A model generated the notes under the pieces. That model was given only the letters and a program-made list of their open reading frames with translations, was not told the DNA's origin and searched no databases. Below are positions 7,800 to 15,388 of a stretch of 15,412 nt of DNA, piece by piece (the first letter of the stretch is position 1; each line of letters opens with the position of its first letter). Source of the stretch: an uncultured Bacteroidales bacterium. GTDB lineage: Bacteria > Bacteroidota > Bacteroidia > Bacteroidales > Paludibacteraceae. A program made the translations under genes and the position numbers. The DNA is taken from the NCBI GenBank assembly GCA_946405045.1, contig CAMJFV010000017.1, positions 1 to 15,412 on the forward strand, written 5' to 3'.

Positions 7800-9694
7800 C
7801 AGACGAAAACCTAATTCAGATACAGCAAGTCAGCAAAAACTTCGGTGACTTGGCACTTTTTGAGGATGTGACATTCACAATCAATGTGGGTGAGAAGATC
7901 GCATTGATTGGACGCAACGGTTGCGGAAAGAGTACGCTGATGAAAATCATTTTGGGTGAGGAGCCTGCAGATTCTGGCAATATCACACGAAGACGCGATC
8001 TGAAAATTAGTTTTCTTGACCAAGATCCAAAGTTCAACGATGGTGAGAGCATACTTGACGGAGCTCTTCGCCACGTTTCCGGTGAAATAACCACCGTCAT
8101 CAAAGAATACGAGAACGCCATCAACAATGGTGCTGATGCCGACGTGATATCTGAATTATCACACAAGATGGACGCTCTGAATGCGTGGAATCTGGAGACG
8201 ACGGTAATATCAACACTTTCCCGTCTTGGACTACGCGACATCAATCAAAAGATCAGCACACTGTCGGGAGGTGCACGTAAAAGAGTAGCTTTGGCGTCAG
8301 CAATCATTTCCGACCACGATTTGCTAGTGCTCGATGAGCCTACCAACCATCTTGACCTTGGAATGGTGGAATGGCTTGAGGAGATGCTTGTAAAAGAGAA
8401 AAAGGCACTATTGCTTGTCACACACGACAGATATTTCCTCGACAACGTCTGCAACAAGATTCTTGAGATCGCAGACACCCAGATCTACACATACCAAGGT
8501 AATTACAGCTACTATCTGGAAGAGAAAGAGCATCGTGAGGAGGTGGAGCAACGCACTATCGCCCACCTACGCAACACATACCGACGTGAGTTGGAGTGGA
8601 TACGTCGTCAGCCTCAGGCACGCGGTGGAAAATCACGCAGCCGTATAGATAGGTTCGACGTCATTGAGAAGCGTCTGAAGAGTGTCCGATCAGAAGCGGA
8701 TCTCACTCTTGCCTCTAAATCCAACCATATCGGAAGCAAAATCATTGAGCTTTGCTATATTTCTAAAAAGTACGATGAAAAGGTTCTTTTAAAAGAATTC
8801 TACTACAATTTTGCGAAAGGAGAGAAAGTCGGAATCGTCGGTCAGAACGGTTCAGGAAAGACCACACTGCTAAAAATGATTCTCAACGAAGTTCGTCCAG
8901 ACAGCGGAGAAATCAATATCGGTCAGACGGTACGTTTCGGATACTACAGTCAGGAGCTTCCTAAATTCAAGGAGACGCTGAAAGTAGTCGACTATATTTC
9001 AGAGATTGCTGATCAGGTGGAGGTGCAGCAGGGTGTCAAACTGTCGGCAACAAATCTGTTGAGCAGGTTCCTGTTTGCACCAAGCAGACAACATGACTAT
9101 ATATACAAACTATCAGGTGGAGAGAAACGTCGACTTCAGCTTTGCAGAGTGTTGATGGAGAATCCGAATTTCTTGATTCTCGACGAGCCAACCAACGACC
9201 TTGACATCGCAACACTTTCCGTGCTTGAGGAATATCTGATGGAGTTTAAGGGCAACGTGCTCATCGTGAGCCACGACAGATATTTCATGGACAGAATCGT
9301 GGACCATCTGTTTGTGTTTAATCCCGACCATACTGTCAAAGACTTCCCTGGCAACTATACAGACTACCGCATCTGGAAAGAAATGTCCGATGAAAAGGAA
9401 AAAGCAGAGAAGGAAAAGAACGCCAAACCTGCAGAGGCAGCTCCTAAAAGAGAGCGTAACACATCGATGAACAAACCGAAACTGAGCTACAAGGAGCAAC
9501 GTCTACTTGAACAAACAGAGATCGACATAGACAATCTTAGCAAAGAGAAAAAAGAGATTGAAGAGAGACTCGGAAGCGGCGAGCAGATGAGCAACGACGA
9601 GATCATGAAACTTTCAAGCAGAATGCAGGAAGTGATTGAAGAACTCGATGAAAAGGAGATGATTTGGCTAGAATTGAACGAAAAGATATCGTAA
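7796..9694 (+). CDS. uup: ABC-F family ATPase, Uup-like
   Basis: A 632-residue soluble protein with two ABC ATPase domains and no membrane part. Domain 1 has Walker A GRNGCGKST at 39-47, signature LSGGARKR at 156-163, Walker B LLVLDEPTNHLDL ending near 188, and switch His210. The linker (about 240-310) is the arm of ABC-F proteins, with a WIRRQPQARGGKSRSRID stretch. Domain 2 has GQNGSGKTT at 349-357, LSGGEKRR at 439-446, FLILDEPTNDLDI at 459-471 and His493. Both catalytic Glu residues (181, 464) are present. The tail at about 565-630 is a predicted coiled coil, as in Uup, preceded by a Lys/Glu/Ala-rich linker. ABC-F proteins bind the ribosomal E site and act on translation; Uup is also tied to DNA repair and transposon precise excision. 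Specific role and any antibiotic resistance cannot be read here. The start overlaps the mnmG stop (ATGA). Confidence 0.93.
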   Translation: MTDENLIQIQQVSKNFGDLALFEDVTFTINVGEKIALIGRNGCGKSTLMKIILGEEPADSGNITRRRDLKISFLDQDPKFNDGESILDGALRHVSGEITTVIKEYENAINNGADADVISELSHKMDALNAWNLETTVISTLSRLGLRDINQKISTLSGGARKRVALASAIISDHDLLVLDEPTNHLDLGMVEWLEEMLVKEKKALLLVTHDRYFLDNVCNKILEIADTQIYTYQGNYSYYLEEKEHREEVEQRTIAHLRNTYRRELEWIRRQPQARGGKSRSRIDRFDVIEKRLKSVRSEADLTLASKSNHIGSKIIELCYISKKYDEKVLLKEFYYNFAKGEKVGIVGQNGSGKTTLLKMILNEVRPDSGEINIGQTVRFGYYSQELPKFKETLKVVDYISEIADQVEVQQGVKLSATNLLSRFLFAPSRQHDYIYKLSGGEKRRLQLCRVLMENPNFLILDEPTNDLDIATLSVLEEYLMEFKGNVLIVSHDRYFMDRIVDHLFVFNPDHTVKDFPGNYTDYRIWKEMSDEKEKAEKEKNAKPAEAAPKRERNTSMNKPKLSYKEQRLLEQTEIDIDNLSKEKKEIEERLGSGEQMSNDEIMKLSSRMQEVIEELDEKEMIWLELNEKIS

Positions 9695-9715
9695 TAATCG
9701 TTAATCATCAACATA

Positions 9716-9760
9716 AAAGGAGTCCATACTACCACAAAGTAGCACGGACTCCTTTATTTT
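9716..9760 (+). terminator. Rho-independent terminator of the mnmG-uup operon
   Basis: AAAGGAGTCC (9716-9725) pairs perfectly with GGACTCCTTT (9746-9755). A 3x3 internal loop leads to an inner CTAC/GTAG stem with a CACAAA loop. The run TTTATTTTT follows at once. It begins 21 nt after the stop of the ABC-F gene, as expected for the end of the long plus-strand transcript. Because the outer stem itself begins with A residues, it could also work weakly on the minus strand. Confidence 0.85.
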
Positions 9761-9806
9761 TGTAAAATTCTGTTCAAATCTAAATTAAATATTTGGTTAT
9801 AGAGTC

Positions 9807-9970
9807 GAGGATTGTTAAGGGCGGAACGCCCTAACCCCTCTCCAAAATGCGAGCCGTAAGGCGAGCACATACTAATTTAAAAATAGATGCACAATGAACG
9901 CATTTTTACCGCTCGCCCTTTGGGCTCGCGGAAGAGAATGGGTTAGGGCGTTCCGCCCTTAATAATCCTC
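9807..9970. repeat. Long imperfect inverted repeat (BIME- or MITE-like) in the intergenic region
   Basis: Two 60-nt arms, 9807-9866 and 9911-9970, are inverted copies around a 44-nt spacer. The outer 31 positions (9807-9837 against 9940-9970) are complementary at all but one, which is a G-T pair. The inner arm parts keep GCGAGCC (9849-9855 with 9923-9929) and GCGAGC (9861-9866 with 9911-9916), with mismatches between. Each arm also folds by itself through GGGCG-GAA-CGCCC (9819-9831) and GGGCG-TTC-CGCCC (9946-9958). Two inverted palindromic units with a short spacer is the layout of paired REP elements (BIMEs); a small non-autonomous transposon is the alternative. No clear target-site duplication flanks it. 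It lies between convergent genes and could also stop transcription in both directions. The remainder of the 9695-10026 gap holds the terminator and AT-rich sequence with no gene that I can support. Confidence 0.85.
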
Positions 9971-10026
9971 ATTTTAGTTGAAGGATAAGACTTATAACAA
10001 AATATTTTAACAAATTTGAATAGCTT

Positions 10027-10536
10027 CTAACTCTTCTTCACATTAGCCTTCAATAGAGCGATGACCGCATTCTTATCCTCTTCGGAGTCGAATCCATTCA
10101 AATCAATCGTCAGTTGCTGATACTTGGAGACATAGAGCACTAGGTAATTCTTTACGAATTCCCATCCAGTCAAACTACTATAGGGATAGATGGCATGAGC
10201 TTCAGGTGTCACTTCATTGCACACATGGCATTCCACTTCTTCATCCTTAAAAAGAAAAGAGTGACGTGATTCCCCTTCTCCAATAATTTTTTTGTATGTT
10301 TTCTTCAATCTGTTAGGAGTAGTAATCTTTGATAGCAACCGATAGAAAGCTAAGAATATTCCACCCAACAATAAATTAACCCACCACGGAAAAGCCCCGC
10401 TAGGCCAAATAGTCATTTCAATCATGAACACGCAAAAAAAAGAGATAGACCATGAAGTGATAATGTACTTTTTCTTTGATATCATCACATCTGTCAAAAT
10501 CTCATAAGTCAGGCGAGTTTCATTCTTTATCTCCAT
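10027..10536 (-). CDS. YcxB-like two-helix membrane protein
   Basis: A 169-residue protein. It begins with a polar stretch (MEIKNETRLTYEILTDVM), followed by two hydrophobic segments at about 24-41 and 50-66, then a soluble C-terminal domain. That domain (HSFLFKDEEVECHVCNEV, then AIYPYSSLTGWEFVKNYLVLYVSKYQ and a closing helix near 152-165) fits the YcxB-like pattern: a beta-rich domain with a Y-x-x-L/I-x-x-x-E-x-x-x-x-x-L core and a last polar helix. The biochemical role of YcxB-like proteins is not established. The start is ATG at 10534-10536, with an A/T-rich leader and no strong Shine-Dalgarno, normal for Bacteroidota. It is 139 nt downstream of the repeat-protein gene on the same strand, separated by a terminator-like hairpin, so it may be transcribed separately. 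Confidence 0.75.
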   Translation of the reverse strand: MEIKNETRLTYEILTDVMISKKKYIITSWSISFFCVFMIEMTIWPSGAFPWWVNLLLGGIFLAFYRLLSKITTPNRLKKTYKKIIGEGESRHSFLFKDEEVECHVCNEVTPEAHAIYPYSSLTGWEFVKNYLVLYVSKYQQLTIDLNGFDSEEDKNAVIALLKANVKKS

Positions 10537-10593
10537 AAAGCTGTTAAATTTTATATTCTAAGATCTTCTTAACAAACCGCATTAAATACAGTC

Positions 10594-10623
10594 AAAAAAA
10601 ACAGAACTTAGTTTTTCCTGTTT
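10594..10623 (-). terminator. Probable terminator after the repeat-protein gene
   Basis: Read on the minus strand, AAACAG(G)AA and TTCTGTTT (10615-10623 and 10599-10606) form an 8-bp stem with one bulge and a short loop, followed by a run of T (plus-strand A-run ending at 10594). It lies about 50 nt past the stop of the gene ending at 10676. The stem is AT-rich, so strength is uncertain. Confidence 0.5.
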
Positions 10624-10675
10624 GTTTGCAAAAATAAAAAAAGGATTAATACCTAAAGAATAACAGATGTGATTT

Positions 10676-11680
10676 TTAATCATAATATTCTATCTCATCC
10701 AAATAGCTGAAGATCAAAATTCCGTTTTTATATTTTTTTGTGCCACAGAAGCTACCTCTTTCATCATATAGGGATACATGTTTATGTGTCAGATTCCCCA
10801 ATCCATCATATATACGGCATTCTGTTTCTTTTCCTTGTTGGTTATAAGAATAAGTCCATTTTCCCGTAACATCAGATCCTTCATAAGTCAAAATTTCTGA
10901 TAGTTTGCCATCTGTATCATAGCAATATAAATCACGAGATATAATCTCTCCCGTCTCAATATCAATATTCTGAATCTCTTTCAGATCTCCGTTTTTATTG
11001 TAAAAGTAAACTTCTTTTTCCGTTTCCCCTGTCAATCCTTCGTATTTAATTTTCTCTATCTCTCTATTATTTTCATCAAACACACTCACATTACGAGTCT
11101 TGACAACTACTCCATCTAATCTATAATCATCGGTGTTAACTTCAACACAATTGCCGTTTTCATCGTATTTATAGCAAGTATCATAATCGATTTGGCCATC
11201 ATCAAAATATTTTGTCTCTATATGCTGTCCCTTATCATTATAGATATAGCAGTCAACGACTCCGTTTACTCCTTTTTTATTAAGATCCTTTACAAAAATA
11301 AGATTCCCATTTTTATCATATTCATAAATGAGATGTTTTATTTCTTTACCTTTACGATCAAATTCCAACAAATCATCGGTTTTACGATTTTTATTATAAT
11401 TGATGACGTAGCATATTCCCGCTTTTGTGACGGTTTCTTCTTTTATATCTGTATAATATCTAGTGATTTTTTTCACTTTCCCTTCATATTTTTTTGCATC
11501 GTTTAAGTTAAGTAATGAAAATTTCAGATGGGCATCTTCATCATTAAAAGACATTTTTTCATGTGCTTCTTCGTTTTTGGAAAATCCCCAACGTTTCCAT
11601 ATTGTTGGGATTAAAAACTTCAATAAATCCTTGACAATCCCCATAATTATATTTCCCATAATCATATTTTTTTCGGACAT
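10676..11680 (-). CDS. YD-like tandem repeat protein of unknown function
   Basis: A 334-residue protein with an N-terminal amphipathic or hydrophobic stretch (about 6-27, NIIMGIVKDLLKFLIPTIW) and then a long array of short repeats. The core of each unit is hydrophobic-Y-x-Y/F-D/N-x-x-G-N/D/K-x-x-E. The Gly position falls at 111, 125, 151, 176, 205 (Asn here), 231, 258, 283 and 309, so from the second unit on the spacing is 25-29 residues. The units resemble the YD repeats of RHS proteins and would fold into a stacked beta structure. No C-terminal toxin domain follows: the array runs to the end (LDEIEYYD). No signal peptide is clear; the first 30 residues could anchor it to the inner membrane. 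The gene is markedly AT-rich (bases 11281-11340 hold 13 G+C of 60), unlike the plus-strand genes, which hints at an accessory or acquired gene. Start is ATG at 11678-11680. Confidence 0.8.
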   Translation of the reverse strand: MSEKNMIMGNIIMGIVKDLLKFLIPTIWKRWGFSKNEEAHEKMSFNDEDAHLKFSLLNLNDAKKYEGKVKKITRYYTDIKEETVTKAGICYVINYNKNRKTDDLLEFDRKGKEIKHLIYEYDKNGNLIFVKDLNKKGVNGVVDCYIYNDKGQHIETKYFDDGQIDYDTCYKYDENGNCVEVNTDDYRLDGVVVKTRNVSVFDENNREIEKIKYEGLTGETEKEVYFYNKNGDLKEIQNIDIETGEIISRDLYCYDTDGKLSEILTYEGSDVTGKWTYSYNQQGKETECRIYDGLGNLTHKHVSLYDERGSFCGTKKYKNGILIFSYLDEIEYYD

Positions 11681-11705
11681 ATTTTAGACGATAAGAATGT
11701 AAAAC

Positions 11706-11723
11706 GTAAGGGTATTTCCCTAC
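11706..11723 (-). other. Small hairpin after addB, possible weak terminator
   Basis: On the minus strand GTAGGG and CCC(T)TAC pair around an AAATA loop, 25 nt beyond the addB stop, followed by GTTTTAC. The stem is short and the T-run poor, so it may only weakly separate addB from the repeat-protein gene that starts at 11680. Confidence 0.3.
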
Positions 11724-11747
11724 AGATATGCCGGAATACGACGGTCT

Positions 11748-14717
11748 CTACTCCTTCCTCTTTCTACAAATCTGCAAAAATGCACAGAAATCGCAGAATT
11801 TATCAGGCTCCTCGGTTTGCGTGAAATTGATGTCGACATTGAAGATATCAGACAATGCATTTTTCATTTTTTTATCGAATTCATCGCAGAATTCATAATT
11901 CACTATGATAGGTTCATCCACCTTTTTAGGTTTTCCTTTATCTCCTACTATCTCCTTCGATATCTTCAATACACATGCCACATCATCCATTTTCTGATTC
12001 ACAAAATTCAAGACGGGAGTGACGTCGACTTTCTTCACTTTGTGGATAAGCGACGAGTATATCAAAATCTGCAACTGATAATGGACCTTTTTTCTGTTTT
12101 CATAAGCAAACAATTCATCGATGGATTTAATCGAAGATGGCACATCACCACCTGTCTTATAATCCACTATTCTTCTCTTTCCACCGTCTACTGAATCCTG
12201 ACGATCGACGATTCCACCGACAAAAATCTGTTTTGTTTTCCCATTCACATCTATATCAATCGGCACAACAACACGTTCCTCCGATGACAAGTAAACCAGA
12301 TCATTCAATTTTGAATCTATGACAAGCTGTTTGCGGATAAATTCCAAAAGCAAGTTACGAGCCAAAAGCAGATGTCCGTGGAATTGGGAAACTGACTTAG
12401 GTGTTGTCTTAAACTGATCTATCTTATAATAATGGATATTGATGAAATAGTCGATCAACGTATAGATCTCCTCATCCCTTAAAGAATTCAGATCTTGTGG
12501 AGATATCATTGCGTCTCCTTTTTTACGTACCAGACCTGCATAAATTGCCTCCATGACAGCATGGAAGATCGTTCCCAAATCAGTGGAAGAAATTCCGTCT
12601 TCATCTGTATTGGATTCTTTCAACCCCAAAACATATTTGAAATAGAACTTCAATGGGCATTCAAAATAGGTGTTGATAGCCGACGGAGATAACGGTTTCT
12701 CTGAATCAGAAGAGAACCTATCCAGCATTTTTTTGACGATTTCATCGTTCTTTTCCACAGTCAAAGACTCTGTCGTGATCGACGGTACAAGATTTTGGAT
12801 ATCGTATTTTTCAATCTCAAAATTCGTGTTCTCCACCAACATCTGAAGCATATACCTGCTCATCTGTCCATCTGTATTTTGACTGTCGCAAGTAGAGTTG
12901 TAGACGAGGGTGACATCATCCGCACGTTGCACCAAACGGTAGAAATAGTATGCAAACAGAGCATTCTTCTGCTCCACAGATGTCATATTGAATCCAGTAC
13001 GGATTGAAAGAGGAATAAAAGATGAAATTTCCGCAGACGGAGGCAATTGTTTATTAGACGCAGATAGCAAACAAACATGGGAGAAGTCCAGTCCACGCGT
13101 CTCCAAAAAGCCCATCACCTGAAGTCCTTCGATTGGTTCACCATGGAAAGGAACCTTTGATTGCGAAAGCACCTTCATCAAAAGGTGTGCCGTCAAGCCA
13201 ACGCTCATAGACAAATCCTCTGAACATACCTCATCAGCAAATCTCACAAGTATATTGTAGGCACGGAATAAAGACTCGTTATACAAGTCGGAATATAAAG
13301 AGGAATGTGGATTATGAGACGATACTCTCACAACTATTTTCTTCAATCTGTCTACAAAATCAGACGAATTCACCGAAGGTTTTAGGAGCAATGATAGATC
13401 CTCACTTCCAGATTCAAACTCTGATATACAAGGGAAGATATTTTTTTCCGCCTTCATCCGAGCTATCGTCTGTGTCACTTCAGGAAAGACGACTTTTATA
13501 TAGGCATGATTGGTTATAGATTCTACCAACGACAAAGCCACCGTCTTTGGTTTTCGTTCGTCGAGATACATATTGTAATTGACAAGGGCAAGCAGCAAAC
13601 TGTATATTGGAGTTTGCGGCACTGGGAATCCCATCGTCACATTCAAAGCAATACCCTTATCATTCGGAATAGAATGCAAAACAGGAAGGAGAAGAGTCTC
13701 ATCACAAAGGACTATAGCCGTTCTTCTATCAATAGTCTCCTTTTCACCACTGTTTTCATCTTTTACTATCTCGGAAGTATCCTTCAAAAATTTAGAAACA
13801 TAAGCAGCTTGAGCACTATCCGACGAAGTACTGACAAACGTAATCTTCTTTTTCTTCGAATAATTGTCAAAAAATGATTTTTCTTTTAGCGACGACGGGA
13901 AATCTATAATATTCTGTCGCATAAACAGACCTGCTTCCTGAAGAGATTCAGGTGCGGAATAATATATATCATAGTCCCAATAAAATTCAGCACGTTTGGA
14001 ATCCTTATATCTCTTAAAGAATGCGTATTCAGTTCTGCTCAACACGTTAAACCCGATGAATACGAGTTTTTTATACTTAGAGTCATCGATTTCTCCACTT
14101 TTAAGGTCTTCTACGACATCAAGCATCAGCATACCTTCATACGCAATTCCTTTTGCCTGCAAACGGGCTTTAAACGCAAGATAGATAGAATACAAATTTT
14201 CCCAAAGTCTTGCAAAGAGCTGAACTTTTTCGTTTTGTACCTCGATTGAGAACGTTTGAAAGAAATGTTCCAGAGTCTTAATCTGCGAATCGGAAAGATA
14301 TGAAAAATCCTTTATGTTCTGGATGTCCGCCACATTTGAAAACAATGCCTGAGCATTCACGCAATTCTTATCTATATCGTCAAAATCAGAGAGCAATGTC
14401 TGACCCCAGAAATAGAATTTGTCAAAAGAGGGTTCAGTGCCTAAAATCTCAGGATGTACTTCTTTTATAGTATGGAAAAGTTCGATTAAAAGGGCTATTT
14501 CATCCGGAACTGTATAAGGTGAAAAAGAGCGGAACAGATCCTGTATTGTAGTGGACTCAAGCGTAAACACAGGTTTGTCGTACTCCTCAGCCCAACATTC
14601 GTTAAAGAATAAAATAGAACGACGGTTGGGGAAGACCAACAACGCATCTTCCACATCCGCCAAACGCCTCAAATCATCAGCTACCAAATTCAAAAATGGC
14701 TTAGATTCCGCTACCAT
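11748..14717 (-). CDS. addB: AddB-like PD-(D/E)XK nuclease / inactive helicase subunit
   Basis: A 989-residue protein with the AddB layout. An N-terminal helicase-like region has FPNRRSILFF at 29-38 where a Walker A P-loop could be expected; no GxGK(S/T) is visible, so it probably does not hydrolyse ATP. Around 530-560, GLQVMGFLETRGLDFSHVCLL matches the conserved helicase motif of AddB/RecC-type proteins. The nuclease domain starts at SPSAINTYFECPLKFYFKY (678-696). It has His719, GGIVDR with Asp838, VDYKTGG with Asp852 and Lys854, and QxxxY at 883-887. Cys687 with Cys975, Cys978 and Cys984 (C-x2-C-x5-C) forms the iron-sulfur staple of AddB-type nucleases. The family works with AddA to resect double-strand breaks for RecA repair and to degrade foreign linear DNA. 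No AddA gene is in the window. It has its own promoter upstream. Confidence 0.88.
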   Translation of the reverse strand: MVAESKPFLNLVADDLRRLADVEDALLVFPNRRSILFFNECWAEEYDKPVFTLESTTIQDLFRSFSPYTVPDEIALLIELFHTIKEVHPEILGTEPSFDKFYFWGQTLLSDFDDIDKNCVNAQALFSNVADIQNIKDFSYLSDSQIKTLEHFFQTFSIEVQNEKVQLFARLWENLYSIYLAFKARLQAKGIAYEGMLMLDVVEDLKSGEIDDSKYKKLVFIGFNVLSRTEYAFFKRYKDSKRAEFYWDYDIYYSAPESLQEAGLFMRQNIIDFPSSLKEKSFFDNYSKKKKITFVSTSSDSAQAAYVSKFLKDTSEIVKDENSGEKETIDRRTAIVLCDETLLLPVLHSIPNDKGIALNVTMGFPVPQTPIYSLLLALVNYNMYLDERKPKTVALSLVESITNHAYIKVVFPEVTQTIARMKAEKNIFPCISEFESGSEDLSLLLKPSVNSSDFVDRLKKIVVRVSSHNPHSSLYSDLYNESLFRAYNILVRFADEVCSEDLSMSVGLTAHLLMKVLSQSKVPFHGEPIEGLQVMGFLETRGLDFSHVCLLSASNKQLPPSAEISSFIPLSIRTGFNMTSVEQKNALFAYYFYRLVQRADDVTLVYNSTCDSQNTDGQMSRYMLQMLVENTNFEIEKYDIQNLVPSITTESLTVEKNDEIVKKMLDRFSSDSEKPLSPSAINTYFECPLKFYFKYVLGLKESNTDEDGISSTDLGTIFHAVMEAIYAGLVRKKGDAMISPQDLNSLRDEEIYTLIDYFINIHYYKIDQFKTTPKSVSQFHGHLLLARNLLLEFIRKQLVIDSKLNDLVYLSSEERVVVPIDIDVNGKTKQIFVGGIVDRQDSVDGGKRRIVDYKTGGDVPSSIKSIDELFAYENRKKVHYQLQILIYSSLIHKVKKVDVTPVLNFVNQKMDDVACVLKISKEIVGDKGKPKKVDEPIIVNYEFCDEFDKKMKNALSDIFNVDINFTQTEEPDKFCDFCAFLQICRKRKE

Positions 14718-14755
14718 AATACGACAGTGTTAATTCATTATTTCTGTTTTCACCA

Positions 14756-14786
14756 CAAAGATAAGATCAAGGCATGCAGAATTCAA
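14756..14786 (-). promoter_or_regulatory. Bacteroidota-type promoter of addB
   Basis: On the minus strand TTG (14784-14786) is followed by exactly 20 nt and then TATCTTTG (14756-14763), a full match to the -7 consensus TAnnTTTG with the -33 TTG at the known spacing. The start of transcription would be near 14750, leaving a leader of about 30 nt before the addB ATG at 14717. It sits in the 113-nt gap after cvpA. Confidence 0.75.
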
Positions 14787-14821
14787 GCATAGACAAAACA
14801 AAAAGAGAAAAATCACATATA

Positions 14822-14839
14822 TGCAAGAGTCTACTTGCA
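14822..14839 (-). other. Hairpin spanning the cvpA stop codon
   Basis: TGCAAG (14822-14827) and CTTGCA (14834-14839) form a 6-bp stem with the loop AGTCTA, which contains the cvpA stop codon on the minus strand. T-rich sequence (GATTTTTCTCTTTTTG) begins about 10 nt later. This could be a weak terminator of cvpA, consistent with addB having its own promoter just downstream. Confidence 0.35.
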
Positions 14840-15385
14840 GGATTTCTCTTCTGTTTGGTCTTTATCCATCGAATCTTCAATATTTTTAGGAATATTGAAC
14901 AATTCGCTGATATTTAGCTTAGGAAGGACAGCAGGAGCAAACTTTGTGACTGGTCCACATAAAATAGAACCTCCCGAATGTTTGCCATCCATTATCTTAA
15001 GTTTCTCGTTGATTGGGCCAAGCACATTAAACACAACACTGATCACCAACGTATATTTGACTGCAGATATCAATGCTCCCAGCAAACTGTTAAGCCAGCC
15101 AAGGCTTATCGCCTTAATCAGTCTCTGAGCACACATCGCCAACACCTTAACCAATATCAACGAGACGATGAATGCCATAATCATGCCCAAAGCAGGACAA
15201 TAATCCTTCCCTACATTGAAAAAACTATGTATAAACTCCGCAAATGGAGAGCTATGGTATCTTGACACATATACGGCAATGATAAGTCCTATCAATCCCG
15301 AAAGCTCAAATATAAGTCCTTTTGAAAATCCTCTTACCATACCTGCAACCACAAGCAAAAGGATCAAAAAATCAAGCCAATTCAA
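14831..15385 (-). CDS. cvpA: CvpA family membrane protein
   Basis: A 184-residue protein with the CvpA fold: four likely membrane helices at about 3-18, 24-41, 63-88 and 99-124, then a polar C-terminal tail. The family motif MNWLDFLIL at the start and RGFSKGLIFELSG at 18-30, with Gly19 and Gly23, are characteristic. CvpA is an inner-membrane protein needed for colicin V production in E. coli and linked to envelope or bile tolerance; its biochemical role is unclear. The start is TTG, not ATG: plus bases 15383-15385 are CAA. An in-frame TAA lies only 15 nt upstream and there is no ATG between, and this TTG places the conserved x-x-L-D motif at the expected distance. The tail (DSMDKDQTEEKSCK) is charged. 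Confidence 0.9.
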   Translation of the reverse strand: MNWLDFLILLLVVAGMVRGFSKGLIFELSGLIGLIIAVYVSRYHSSPFAEFIHSFFNVGKDYCPALGMIMAFIVSLILVKVLAMCAQRLIKAISLGWLNSLLGALISAVKYTLVISVVFNVLGPINEKLKIMDGKHSGGSILCGPVTKFAPAVLPKLNISELFNIPKNIEDSMDKDQTEEKSCK

Positions 15386-15388
15386 TTT

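Noticed and set aside
7816..8244. 142-codon open frame antisense to the start of the ABC-F gene
   Set aside because: It lies entirely opposite a well-supported coding region, has low-complexity composition rich in Ser and Pro, and no recognisable domain.
9714..9806. Possible small RNA or riboswitch in the AT-rich stretch after the ABC-F gene
   Set aside because: Apart from the terminator hairpin there is no conserved structure or promoter in this stretch that I can support.
9807..9970. Reading the inverted repeat as an insertion sequence
   Set aside because: There is no transposase frame inside the 164 bases and no clear target-site duplication at the edges, so only a non-autonomous element or REP pair can be proposed.
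10629..10636. TATTTTTG on the minus strand, a possible -7 promoter element for the YcxB-like gene
   Set aside because: There is no TTG at 19-21 nt upstream, and the predicted transcript would run at once into the terminator-like hairpin at 10594-10623.
10676..11680. Calling the repeat protein a YwqK-type MORN antitoxin
   Set aside because: The units are Y-x-Y-D-x-x-G-N, with 25-29 residue spacing, unlike the shorter MORN pattern with paired G-x-x-x-Y-Y elements, and no toxin gene is next to it.
13506..13877. 123-codon plus-strand open frame inside addB
   Set aside because: It is a shadow of the addB reading frame on the other strand, with no domain and no start context.
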